NCBI GenBank assembly: GCA_910584975.1 | Contig: CAJUEA010000017.1 | Span: 1 to 30,252, forward strand | DNA length: 30,252 nucleotides | Direction: 5' to 3' | Source: an uncultured Christensenella sp. | Lineage (GTDB): Bacteria > Bacillota > Clostridia > Christensenellales > UBA3700 | In this document: positions 22,197 through 30,183 of the stretch, piece by piece | How positions within the stretch are numbered: position 1 is the stretch's first letter | Layout: each line of letters starts with the position of its first letter | Translations under genes and position numbers: made by a program | The notes under the pieces: generated by a model | The model's database searches: none | Told to the model about the DNA's origin: nothing | The model's input: the letters and a program-made list of their open reading frames with translations, nothing else

Positions 22197-22760
22197 ATGG
22201 GAGTATCAAAAAAAGAAATCAAAAAGAAAATGTTGATTAAGCAAACAATCAACAATATGAACAAACAAATTCAAAAGCTTGAGGCTCAAAAACAAGTGTA
22301 TATTGACGCAGGTAAGCAAGCAAAACAAAAAGGACTTACTGCACAATACAATCTTGCTCTTGCGGGCTTGAAAACTACCATTATGCAACAAAAAAGAGTT
22401 TATGAAATGAAACTGAATTTTGAAATTACCTCTCAAATGAAGGATATGTCTGCAATGACTGCTGACTTTTTGCAAGGTATGGGCTCACTTTCAAAAGATA
22501 TGATGAAACTTACAAAAGAAAAAGATTTCCTAAAGGTAGAAAAGCAGTTTAATGAGGCTATGGTAAGCGTGGAGTTGCAGGCTGAGCATATGGAAAACTT
22601 TATGGAAGAAACTCAATCTGCTTTTTCAACAAATGCTATGGGCAGTGCAGAGGAAAACAGTGAAATTGAAAATCTTATTTCCAATGAGGCTGCAAGCGAC
22701 AATATTACTGAATCTATGATTGAAAAAGAACTTGAGGAACTTAAAAAAAGGATGATGTAA
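22197..22760 (+). CDS. ESCRT-III/Vps2-like helical protein (second)
   Basis: 187 residues. Basic N-terminus (MGVSKKEIKKKM), a long helix about 9-44, then helix 2 from about 46 (AQYNLALAGLKTTIMQQKRV, 49-68) through 96. A Met-rich segment (SQMKDMSAMTADFLQGMGSL, 79-98) and SKDMMKLTKEK, FNEAMVSVELQAEHMENFME follow, much as in the Vps2/CHMP2 and CHMP1 branch of ESCRT-III. A flexible acidic linker (140-170) ends in a C-terminal helix, MIEKELEELKKRMM (174-187), placed and patterned like a MIM1 motif, the tail by which ESCRT-III proteins bind the MIT domain of Vps4. AAGGAG lies upstream; one base separates it from both neighbours. The assignment is pattern-based; PspA/Vipp1 kinship is an alternative within the same superfamily. 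Confidence 0.85.
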   Translation: MGVSKKEIKKKMLIKQTINNMNKQIQKLEAQKQVYIDAGKQAKQKGLTAQYNLALAGLKTTIMQQKRVYEMKLNFEITSQMKDMSAMTADFLQGMGSLSKDMMKLTKEKDFLKVEKQFNEAMVSVELQAEHMENFMEETQSAFSTNAMGSAEENSEIENLISNEAASDNITESMIEKELEELKKRMM

Positions 22761-22761
22761 T

Positions 22762-24882
22762 ATGAAAGATGTAAGTATGCTTAGTGAAACATTTAATCTG
22801 TATTACAAAAAAGCATCTGAGTGCAATGACAGAGGGGAAAAGACTTTGGCAAAACGCTATTATATGCTTGCCGCTGAGCAAATGCTTAAAATGGCAAAAG
22901 AAAGTGATGGCGAATTGCAAAAGGCACGCTTTAATCGTGCAAAAAGTTTGTTGAATTATGCTGAAAGCTTAAATGGAAAAAAGGTTGCAGCAGAGGAAAA
23001 CAATAAAGAAGAAGTTGAACTGGACATTCAAAAAGCCGAAAAAATTTCGCTTGAAGAGGCTCTTTCTCGATTGAATAGCTTGGAAGGACTTAGACTTGTG
23101 AAAAATCAAGTGTTTGATTGGGTGGATCAAATAAAAGTTTTCAAAATGCGAAAAGAGCGTGGTATGTCTGTGCCAAATATGTCTTATCATCTTGTGTTCA
23201 CTGGTAATCCCGGTACTGGTAAAACAACAGTAGCGAGACTTATTGCACAAATCTACAATGCTTTAGGCATTCTTTCCGAAGGGCATTTGGTGGAAGTTGA
23301 CAGAAGTGATTTGGTTGCCGGTTATGTGGGACAAACTGCCATAAAAACTCGTGAAGTTATCAAAAAGGCTTATGGTGGAGTGCTGTTTATTGACGAGGCG
23401 TATTCACTTGCAAAAGATACTGGCAATGACTTTGGACAAGAGGCTATTGACACATTGCTTAAGGAAATGGAGGATAGCAGAGATAATCTTGTGGTGGTGG
23501 TTGCAGGCTATGACAACCTAATGCAAAAGTTTATCGATTCCAACCCAGGACTTAGGTCGCGTTTTAAAAACTTTATTCATTTTGACGACTATACAGGACA
23601 AGAATTGTTCAATATTTTTCTTGGAATGTGCAAAAAGAGTCAATATTTGGTTACAGCAGAAGCTTGTGACATATTGAGTGAATATTTCAATGATTTGTAT
23701 GCCAACCGAAAAGCAAACTTTGGCAATGGTCGTGATGTGCGTAATATTTTTGAAAAGATTGTTACAAATCAATCAAAAAGAGTTGCAAGACTTGCAAGCC
23801 CAACAAATGAGCAAATCATTACTATTGAGGCAGACGACCTTGTTTTAAACAACATAAGCAGAAAAAAAGATAATCAAGATGTGGCTAATATTAATAAAAA
23901 TATTGATAATAGTAGCAATAAAAACATAATAAATCCTGAAAAAAAAAATGACAATATCAAAGAGGACAAGTCCTCTCGTCCAGAAGACAAAATTCTTGAC
24001 GAAGGTGGTGCCTTAAACAGCGAATTTAAGTTTGATTGGGATAATCTTCCTGTCATTGATTTTGACGATATTGCAGGTTTAGATAATGTCAAAGAGGTTG
24101 TCAGGGTAAAAGTGCTTTTGCCTTTGCAACATCCTGAAGTTTTTGATGGATATGTGAGAAAGAGTGGTGGTGGAGTGCTTTTATATGGACCTCCGGGAAC
24201 AGGTAAAACTATGATTGCCGCTGCAATAGCAAACGAAATTGGTGCAAAATTTTGTTCTGTCAAGCCGTCTGATTTGCTAAATCAAGGGGCAGGTAACACA
24301 GAAAAAGCAGTGCGCTCTTTGTTTGCACAAGCAAGATCTTTCCCAGTAGCAGTAATTTATTTTGACGAGATGGATTCAATATCTCCAAAATCAACAAAAT
24401 CACAATATGCAAAGCAATTAAGGTCAGAGTTTTTGGCACAACTGCAAGGCATTGAAGAGTATGGAAAATCAAAAGGCAATATTTTGTTTTTGATTGCAGC
24501 AACAAACAAGCCTTGGGAAATTGATAGTGCTTTCATAAGGCCAGGCAGATTTGGCACACGCATTTATGTGGGATTACCAGACGAAGAGGCGCGTAGGTAT
24601 TTGATTGAACGCAGATTTGAAAAAATCAAATCAAAAGGTGTTGTTGACATAGATAGTAATATTGATATCAATTTGATTGTGGAAAAAAGCAATGGCTTTA
24701 ATGGTTCCGATATGACAAATCTTTTGGATAGAGTGGAGGAAATTTCTGCTTTAAGGGGAATAACTTCAGGAAACAAAATGATATTGCAAGAAGACTTTGA
24801 CAAAGCATTTGAGGAAATCACTTCTTCAGTTCAAAGAGAAGATATTGAAAAATTGCTTGAATGGAAAGGGCAAAACGAATAA
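22762..24882 (+). CDS. Tandem AAA+ ATPase with MIT-like N-terminus, Vps4-like C-terminal domain
   Basis: 706 residues. Residues 1-75 form a three-helix segment resembling MIT domains (AKRYYMLAAEQMLKMAKES, then KARFNRAKSLLNYAESL). AAA domain 1 (about 95-365) is of CbxX/SpoVK type: Walker A GNPGTGKTT (148-156), Walker B LFIDEA (208-213), pore-loop Y188 in GYVGQT, arginines R265 and R267. An Asn/Lys-rich linker (366-425) follows. AAA domain 2 (about 430-700) resembles Vps4/katanin: DFDDIAGL, LLPLQHPEVF, Walker A GPPGTGKTM (476-484), Walker B YFDEMD (533-538), ATNKPWEIDSA (580-590), RPGRF. Its pore-loop position, W in Vps4, appears to be G509. No membrane helix. It is the last gene of the operon, before a terminator. 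Likely remodels the upstream helical proteins. Confidence 0.92.
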   Translation: MKDVSMLSETFNLYYKKASECNDRGEKTLAKRYYMLAAEQMLKMAKESDGELQKARFNRAKSLLNYAESLNGKKVAAEENNKEEVELDIQKAEKISLEEALSRLNSLEGLRLVKNQVFDWVDQIKVFKMRKERGMSVPNMSYHLVFTGNPGTGKTTVARLIAQIYNALGILSEGHLVEVDRSDLVAGYVGQTAIKTREVIKKAYGGVLFIDEAYSLAKDTGNDFGQEAIDTLLKEMEDSRDNLVVVVAGYDNLMQKFIDSNPGLRSRFKNFIHFDDYTGQELFNIFLGMCKKSQYLVTAEACDILSEYFNDLYANRKANFGNGRDVRNIFEKIVTNQSKRVARLASPTNEQIITIEADDLVLNNISRKKDNQDVANINKNIDNSSNKNIINPEKKNDNIKEDKSSRPEDKILDEGGALNSEFKFDWDNLPVIDFDDIAGLDNVKEVVRVKVLLPLQHPEVFDGYVRKSGGGVLLYGPPGTGKTMIAAAIANEIGAKFCSVKPSDLLNQGAGNTEKAVRSLFAQARSFPVAVIYFDEMDSISPKSTKSQYAKQLRSEFLAQLQGIEEYGKSKGNILFLIAATNKPWEIDSAFIRPGRFGTRIYVGLPDEEARRYLIERRFEKIKSKGVVDIDSNIDINLIVEKSNGFNGSDMTNLLDRVEEISALRGITSGNKMILQEDFDKAFEEITSSVQREDIEKLLEWKGQNE

Positions 24883-24889
24883 TGAAAAT

Positions 24890-24950
24890 ATCTTGCCAAT
24901 ATAGACTTTTTAATTAAACTAAAAGTTGAAATTTGGCAAGATTATTTTTA
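24890..24950 (+). terminator. Terminator of the ESCRT-like operon
   Basis: ATCTTGCCAA (24890-24899) pairs perfectly with TTGGCAAGAT (24933-24942). The long loop holds an inner CTTTT/AAAAG stem. A T-rich run follows. Confidence 0.7.
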
Positions 24951-25132
24951 TTTTTAAAAGTACAATTTAAACAATAATTGCGCTTAATGCAATATTTATT
25001 ATGTTAAATATTTATGTGCTTTAGTTAATTTTAATAATTTATAAGCTTATTAAAAAATTTTTAATATTTTTTATAAAAGTATGCTTATATAGCTAATTTA
25101 ATGGATATATTTTATATGATTAAGGGGAGTTT

Positions 25133-26551
25133 ATGAGAAAAAAAGTTGTAGTACTATGCACCCTATGCGTGCTGATTATGTTGAGTTTGGCTTTTGTTTT
25201 TAGTGGTTGCTCTTTAAAAGTTGGCACACCAAAATACATCACTGAAAATTATGAAAATCTTGCTGAAAATGCAAGTTTTGTTCATAATAGTGTGAGCCAA
25301 GGTGGTGATGCAACATTAAAAATGATTGGCAACAAAACTTTCAACACAATTGCACTTTCTGAAAAAAGCAATGTAGTCTCTTCATTTGAAATTTATATCA
25401 ACAATGATATGATTTACAAAAGTGATCGCATTGGCAACTTTAGATATTGCGCGTTGTCAAAAACATACACAGCCGACCAAATCAATATCAAAGTTACAGG
25501 TTGCGATGAGGAAAATTGGGAGCTTTATACTCCGCAAGTATATTTGATTGACAACACCAGCAAACAAGATTTTGAGGTTATGTCCTATATTTACACAGCA
25601 AAAGCACTGCAACTTAAGGAAGAAGACAAAAAAATAATTGGCACAACCACTCAATTTAACATTTTCTCAAGTTTATATTTGCTTGCAGATGGTTCAATTT
25701 ATTTTAAACCACATATTCTTGCTGACGGAAGGGAACTGGATGGAAAAGAGGCTTTCAGACAAGCTATTTCAAAAATCAGAGAGTTTAACCCAAGGGCAAG
25801 CATTGTTGCCACAGTTTTGGGGTCAGAAGATTTTGTCAATGATGGACTAGATCAAGAAAAACGCCATAACACAGCAATGACAAAACACAAAGATAAATTG
25901 ATTGAAAATGTTGTGCAAATTATTAAGGATTATTCGTTGGACGGCATTGCTTTTGATTATGAATATCCTCACAACTTAATTACAAATAACAATTATGCAA
26001 GCTTTTTGAAAAAATTAAAGTTAGCAATGCCAGAGGGCAAGCAATTAAATTGTGCTTTCAGTTTGTGGAATCTTACTGTTTTTGGCACTTTTCCTCACTC
26101 TAAACTTAAATATGTGGATAATATTGAGCTTATGACATATGATGGTTTTGATGAGTATGGCGACCATTCCTCTTTTTATTCAATGTGTGCAGAGGCTCTT
26201 GCGAAATTGGAAAAGAGTGGCGTTGACCTTTCAAAAGTAAATTTGGGATTGCCTTTTTATTCACGACCTATTGATATGGCAGGTTACTGGGGAAATTATT
26301 ATGATGTCGCCGAAAAGCTAGGAATTTACGGAAACAAATTAGTTCAAACAATAGAAGCTGATGGAAAAATATATGAACAGCTTTGCTATTACAATTCAAG
26401 ACAGCTTATTTATGACAAAACAGCTTATGCACTTGATAAAGGCATTGGTGGTGTTATGATTTGGCATTATGGTTGTGATACAAAGGATGAAGCTCTTTCT
26501 TTGTATGGAGCAATTGCACAAGCCATTTCTGACAGGTCGAAAGGGAAATAA
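25133..26551 (+). CDS. GH18-family lipoprotein (chitinase / N-acetylglucosaminidase-like)
   Basis: 472 residues. A lipoprotein signal peptide ends in the lipobox FSGC with C26, so the protein should be anchored on the outer face of the membrane. Residues about 45-160 are beta-rich (NTIALSEKSNVVSSFEIYIN), like a carbohydrate-binding sandwich. The C-terminal part is a GH18 barrel with DGIAFDYEYP: the signature DxxxxDxE gives D270, D275 and the catalytic acid E277. The substrate-assisted glycosidases of this family cut beta-1,4 GlcNAc bonds; in Bacillota close relatives include the spore cortex enzyme SleL/YaaH and chitinases. No LysM or SLH domain is visible. GGGGAG precedes the ATG. Peptidoglycan, chitin or glycoprotein glycans are all possible targets. 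Confidence 0.88.
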   Translation: MRKKVVVLCTLCVLIMLSLAFVFSGCSLKVGTPKYITENYENLAENASFVHNSVSQGGDATLKMIGNKTFNTIALSEKSNVVSSFEIYINNDMIYKSDRIGNFRYCALSKTYTADQINIKVTGCDEENWELYTPQVYLIDNTSKQDFEVMSYIYTAKALQLKEEDKKIIGTTTQFNIFSSLYLLADGSIYFKPHILADGRELDGKEAFRQAISKIREFNPRASIVATVLGSEDFVNDGLDQEKRHNTAMTKHKDKLIENVVQIIKDYSLDGIAFDYEYPHNLITNNNYASFLKKLKLAMPEGKQLNCAFSLWNLTVFGTFPHSKLKYVDNIELMTYDGFDEYGDHSSFYSMCAEALAKLEKSGVDLSKVNLGLPFYSRPIDMAGYWGNYYDVAEKLGIYGNKLVQTIEADGKIYEQLCYYNSRQLIYDKTAYALDKGIGGVMIWHYGCDTKDEALSLYGAIAQAISDRSKGK

Positions 26552-26636
26552 TTCAGTGTTTTTAATAAAGTGTTTTATCAAGATTATCAATTATTTGGTA
26601 CTTTAATTAATGCATTAATATAAATGAAAATTTTTA

Positions 26637-26672
26637 AAAAACTAACTATTGTTTTAATAGTTAGTTTTTTAT
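26637..26672 (+). terminator. Intrinsic terminator after the GH18 gene
   Basis: AAAACTAACTATT (to 26650) pairs with AATAGTTAGTTTT (from 26656) over a five-base loop, with a T run after it. Confidence 0.9.
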
Positions 26673-26721
26673 TTTTAGCGCATAATATTGCATTTGTTTT
26701 TTGTTATGAAACAAAAAACCT

Positions 26722-26740
26722 TTCAAAAATCGATATTAAC
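26722..26740 (+). repeat. Dispersed intergenic motif copy
   Basis: TTCAAAAATCGATATTAAC, with an AAAACCT block directly upstream that is also present before the copy at 20107. It lies in the 26552-26880 spacer, which otherwise holds the terminator at 26637 and the promoter at 26817. Confidence 0.55.
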
Positions 26741-26816
26741 TGGTGTTTTATGCCTTAGTTTTTTAACTTTGCAACTAATTTTGTTGTTTTTTTATTGGAT
26801 ATAATTTATTTTGGTA

Positions 26817-26845
26817 TTGACTTTAAGATATACATAATGTATACT
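26817..26845 (+). promoter_or_regulatory. Promoter with central palindromic operator, 2-enoate reductase-like gene
   Basis: TTGACT (26817-26822), 17 bases, TATACT (26840-26845). The spacer and the start of the -10 hold a perfect palindrome TATACAT-A-ATGTATA (26829-26843). A dyad in this place is typical of repressor sites. Confidence 0.65.
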
Positions 26846-26880
26846 TAATATAAGGGAATAAAATTTTATGGGGGAATAGT

Positions 26881-28935
26881 ATGGATAAAAATTATGAGTC
26901 TTTGTTTACTCCTTGGAAGATTGGTAAGGTTGAAATTAAAAACAGAATTGTTATGACATCAATGGGTGGCACATCTTTGTTTGGTTGGATGGAACCTAAT
27001 CATTTTGATAAGGAAGCAGCAAACTTTTTGCTTGAAAGGGCAAAAAACAATGTTGGATTAATTTTGCCAGGTATTGCACCACTAAGTGACATTTTGATGG
27101 GGAAATGGCTTTATCAAGGCAAAGGAAAGTTTAAAAAACTCAAAGAGTTTATGGACGAATTTCACAAAACTGGATGCAAATTGTTTGTGCAGTTGACGGC
27201 AGGATTTGGCAGGTCACTTGCAATAAATGACATAATGATTAAAGCTTTGAAAAACAAGGCATTGGGCACGCTGTTGAAACCTGTTCTTGATGTAAGTTAT
27301 TTGACGGCAAGTGCCTCTGCAACACCAAATCGTTGGTATGATGAGTGTATTTCAAGGCCACTTAAAGTTGAAGAAATCAAAAAAATGATTGATGCCTTTG
27401 CAAAAACATCAAAACTTTGTATGGATGCAGGTGTGGATGGTGTGGAAATTCACGCTGTGCATGAGGGATATTTGCTTGACCAGTTTACAATGAAATATAC
27501 GAATTTGAGAACGGATGAGTATGGTGGTTCTTTTGAAAATCGTTATAGATTCCCTGTTGAAATTGTAAAAGCTATCAAAAAGGAATGTGGGGAGGATTTT
27601 CCTGTTTCTTTGCGTTATTCAGTTGTGTCAAAAACAAAAGGTTTTGGCAAAGGGGCACTTCCTGAAGAGAAAGATTTTGTGGAAGTAGGCAGAGATATGG
27701 AGGAAAGTGAAAAGGCAGCAAAATATTTGCAGGATGCAGGATATGATATGCTAAACTGCGATAACGGAACATACGATGCTTGGTACTGGGCACATCCGGG
27801 ACCATATATGCCTCAGAACTGTAACTTAGAGGATGTTGCACACATCAAAAAGTTTGTAGATATCCCTGTCGTTTGTGCAGGAAGAATGTCTGTGGATGAG
27901 GCAGCAAAGGCAGTTGCCCATGGCGATATTGATGCAATGGGTGTTGCACGACAATTTTTGGCAGACCCAGCTTGGGTAACAAAACTTATGCAAGATGATT
28001 TGTCTTCTGTAAGGCCTTGTATATGTTGTCACAATGCTTGTTTCAACATGGCACATTACAAAGGTGTTGGCAATGACCAAACAATCAATGACAATGCAGG
28101 TATGGCAAGATGTGCATTAAATCCAGAAACAATGCATACAAAAAAATACAAGATAATTCCTGCAAAAAAACAAAAAAATGTCGCCGTTGTTGGTGGTGGC
28201 ATAGGTGGAATGGAAACTGCTCGTGTGCTTGCACTGCGTGGGCATAAAGTGACATTGTTTGAAAAATCAGACAAGCTTGGTGGTGTGTTTATTGCTGCTG
28301 CATCTCCGTCTTTCAAAGAGAAGGACAGAGAGCTTATTGATTGGTATAAAAAAGAAATGCTTGATTTGGGCATTGATGTGAAACTTGCCACTGAGGTTAA
28401 GGACATAAATTCTTTGAATTTTGACGATGTGATTGTCGCAACAGGCAGTGTGCCTCGCAAATTGAATGTGAAAGGTGCAGAAAAAGCTATTGAAGCGTGT
28501 GATTATCTTTTGGATAAAAAACAAGTAGGTGACAATGTCATTGTGATAGGTGGTGGCTTGACAGGCTGTGAAATTGCTCTTGATTTGTATAACAAAGGCA
28601 AAAAAGTCACAATAGTAGAAATGAAAAATGACCTTATTGCAGTAAAGGGCGTTTGTCTTGCAAATTCTTCTTATTTGCGTGATATGTTTGAGTTGCACAG
28701 CGACAAAGTTGATGTCAAACTTGAAACATCGCTAAAAGAAATTACAGATACTGGAGTTATAGTTGCAGATAAGTTTGGCAAAGAGTATGCAATCAATGGA
28801 GATAGTGTGATTTTGTCAGTTGGTTACATTCCGTCCCCACTTGATGCAAAAGCAAAACTTGTCGGAGATTGCAAACAAGTTGGAAATCTTCGCACAGTAA
28901 TTTGGCGAGCTTGGGATGTAGCAATGAAAATTTAA
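26881..28935 (+). CDS. 2-enoate reductase-like NADH:flavin oxidoreductase (OYE/FAD/Fe-S)
   Basis: 684 residues in the order of 2,4-dienoyl-CoA reductase and clostridial 2-enoate reductase (FldZ, BaiCD/BaiH group). An FMN-binding old-yellow-enzyme barrel (1-370) has the active-site stretch VEIHAVHEGYLLDQFT (188-203). Iron-sulfur cysteines are C380, C383, C387 and probably C411. An FAD/NADH two-Rossmann part has VVGGGIGGMETARVL (436-450) and VIGGGLTGCEIAL. Such enzymes reduce activated C=C bonds of enoates, cinnamates or steroid/bile acid intermediates in anaerobes; the substrate here is not predictable. GGGGGA lies a few bases before the ATG. It is a single-gene unit with its own operator-like promoter. 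Confidence 0.9.
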   Translation: MDKNYESLFTPWKIGKVEIKNRIVMTSMGGTSLFGWMEPNHFDKEAANFLLERAKNNVGLILPGIAPLSDILMGKWLYQGKGKFKKLKEFMDEFHKTGCKLFVQLTAGFGRSLAINDIMIKALKNKALGTLLKPVLDVSYLTASASATPNRWYDECISRPLKVEEIKKMIDAFAKTSKLCMDAGVDGVEIHAVHEGYLLDQFTMKYTNLRTDEYGGSFENRYRFPVEIVKAIKKECGEDFPVSLRYSVVSKTKGFGKGALPEEKDFVEVGRDMEESEKAAKYLQDAGYDMLNCDNGTYDAWYWAHPGPYMPQNCNLEDVAHIKKFVDIPVVCAGRMSVDEAAKAVAHGDIDAMGVARQFLADPAWVTKLMQDDLSSVRPCICCHNACFNMAHYKGVGNDQTINDNAGMARCALNPETMHTKKYKIIPAKKQKNVAVVGGGIGGMETARVLALRGHKVTLFEKSDKLGGVFIAAASPSFKEKDRELIDWYKKEMLDLGIDVKLATEVKDINSLNFDDVIVATGSVPRKLNVKGAEKAIEACDYLLDKKQVGDNVIVIGGGLTGCEIALDLYNKGKKVTIVEMKNDLIAVKGVCLANSSYLRDMFELHSDKVDVKLETSLKEITDTGVIVADKFGKEYAINGDSVILSVGYIPSPLDAKAKLVGDCKQVGNLRTVIWRAWDVAMKI

Positions 28936-29063
28936 TTTGCCATTTATTAAGCAAGGAAATATATGTTTTTCATAATTAATATAAAATAAATCAATTTATA
29001 AATTACATTATAATCTTTATGATTATTTATTAATTAAAATTATGTAAAAATAATTTAAAAAAT

Positions 29064-29095
29064 AAAAAACGAGCCGATTTTTGGTTCGTTTTTTT
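29064..29095 (+). terminator. Intrinsic terminator between convergent genes
   Basis: AAAAAACGAGCC (to 29074) pairs with GGTTCGTTTTTT (from 29083), including one G-U pair. A runs on the left mean it can serve the - strand gene as well. Confidence 0.8.
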
Positions 29096-29127
29096 AGTTT
29101 TTAGTATAAAGCATATTAATATTCAAA

Positions 29128-29850
29128 TTAAAATTTATAATATTTTTTATAGTCAATATTTGCTAATTTTGCTTGTTTAATCAAATCTTTTGTTTGCAAT
29201 TTGTATAGCTTTCCATCTTTTATAAAATTTGTTCCACATTGTCTAAATTCAAAATTAATATTCTTTTTCATGCATTGTTCTATGATATTAAGCACCCAAG
29301 CATAGTCAAGTGGTCTCGCATTCACATCTGACTCCCCACCGATAACTACTAATTCAATATTGTCAAGATATTTTTCAATATCAATATTTTCAAGCAATGG
29401 TTGTGCTGTTATACATTTGTGTTTTATTGGCAAATCTTTAAATATAGACAATTTATAATCAGCATTTTTTTGATTTTCAACGGTGCAACATACAACTACA
29501 TTGTCATATCCGTCATTCCAGTCATTGGGAATACATTTTTCAAATCTATCAATTCTTTTTGTTAAAAATAGGAAAGTGCAATCTTGTCTTTCTTTTATCA
29601 TTTTCCAACACTCAACTCGCCATTCGTCTGCCTCTTCAATCAAAAAATCGGTAGAAAAACATAGATATACTAATCCTGCTTTCATTTTATAATTTCCATT
29701 TTTTAATTTTTCCACAGGCTTGTAAAAATCTTTTGTTTTTACAATCTCATAGGTGTTAACATTTCTTTTTGAATCGCCTTTATGAATATAGCAATGTAAG
29801 CACCCATCACTACATTTTTTGCACCCATGCCACGGATTCCACATTGCCAT
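29128..29850 (-). CDS. DUF5131 family (phage Gp37/Gp68-like), radical-SAM-like protein
   Basis: 240 residues beginning MAMWNPWHGCKKC. The WNPWxGC opening with C10, C17 and C20 (C-x6-C-x2-C, then Y) is the signature of DUF5131, a phage-associated family thought to bind an iron-sulfur cluster in the manner of radical SAM enzymes. Later family features are FLFLTKRIDRF, VVVCCTVENQ and VVIGGESDVNARPLDYAWV. The reaction is unknown. I chose the ATG at 29850 because AGGAG stands eight bases upstream and the family begins there; an in-frame ATG at 29925 adds 25 residues without a ribosome binding site. It stands alone next to a tRNA gene, a usual place for acquired genes. Confidence 0.88.
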   Translation of the reverse strand: MAMWNPWHGCKKCSDGCLHCYIHKGDSKRNVNTYEIVKTKDFYKPVEKLKNGNYKMKAGLVYLCFSTDFLIEEADEWRVECWKMIKERQDCTFLFLTKRIDRFEKCIPNDWNDGYDNVVVCCTVENQKNADYKLSIFKDLPIKHKCITAQPLLENIDIEKYLDNIELVVIGGESDVNARPLDYAWVLNIIEQCMKKNINFEFRQCGTNFIKDGKLYKLQTKDLIKQAKLANIDYKKYYKF

Positions 29851-29960
29851 ATTATTCACTCCTAAATTGATTTTTTGTGATTTTATAGATATATTTTTGG
29901 TAAAAAACTTTTTCATGTTTTTCAAAACAGCAATTTTTCTAAAACTTTCAATATAATTTT

Positions 29961-29989
29961 ATCTTATATCAAAAAATATTGTTTGTCAA
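29961..29989 (-). promoter_or_regulatory. Promoter of the DUF5131 gene
   Basis: On the - strand TTGACA (29989-29984), 17 bases, TAAGAT (29966-29961), giving a leader of about 100 bases to the ATG at 29850. Confidence 0.6.
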
Positions 29990-30052
29990 GTTTAGTTGTC
30001 GCAAGATTATGTCAAAAAGTTTCAGCATTTTGTAGATTGTTACTTAATTTAT

Positions 30053-30081
30053 TTGATTTTTAAACAAAAATAATGTAAACT
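30053..30081 (+). promoter_or_regulatory. Promoter of tRNA-Ser
   Basis: TTGATT (30053-30058), 17 bases, TAAACT (30076-30081). The predicted start lies a few bases before the mature tRNA end. Confidence 0.5.
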
Positions 30082-30092
30082 ATTGTTGTTAT

Positions 30093-30183
30093 AGAGAGGT
30101 CGCCTAGCTTGGCTTATGGCGCACGATTGGAAATCGTGTAATGTTAACAGCATTCGAGGGTTCAAATCCCTTCCTCTCTGCCA
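30093..30183 (+). tRNA. tRNA-Ser, anticodon GGA
   Basis: The acceptor stem AGAGAGG pairs with CCTCTCT, then discriminator G and an encoded CCA (30181-30183). The anticodon stem is CACGA/TCGTG with loop TTGGAAA, anticodon GGA, reading UCC and UCU. The long variable arm TAATGTTAACAGCATTC marks it as class II, as expected for serine. The T arm GAGGG-TTCAAAT-CCCTT has one G-U pair. At 91 bases the length is normal. Confidence 0.97.

Noticed and set aside
22762..24882. Plain CbbX/SpoVK protein or FtsH
   Set aside because: CbbX and SpoVK have one AAA domain. There is no transmembrane helix or HExxH protease motif as in FtsH.
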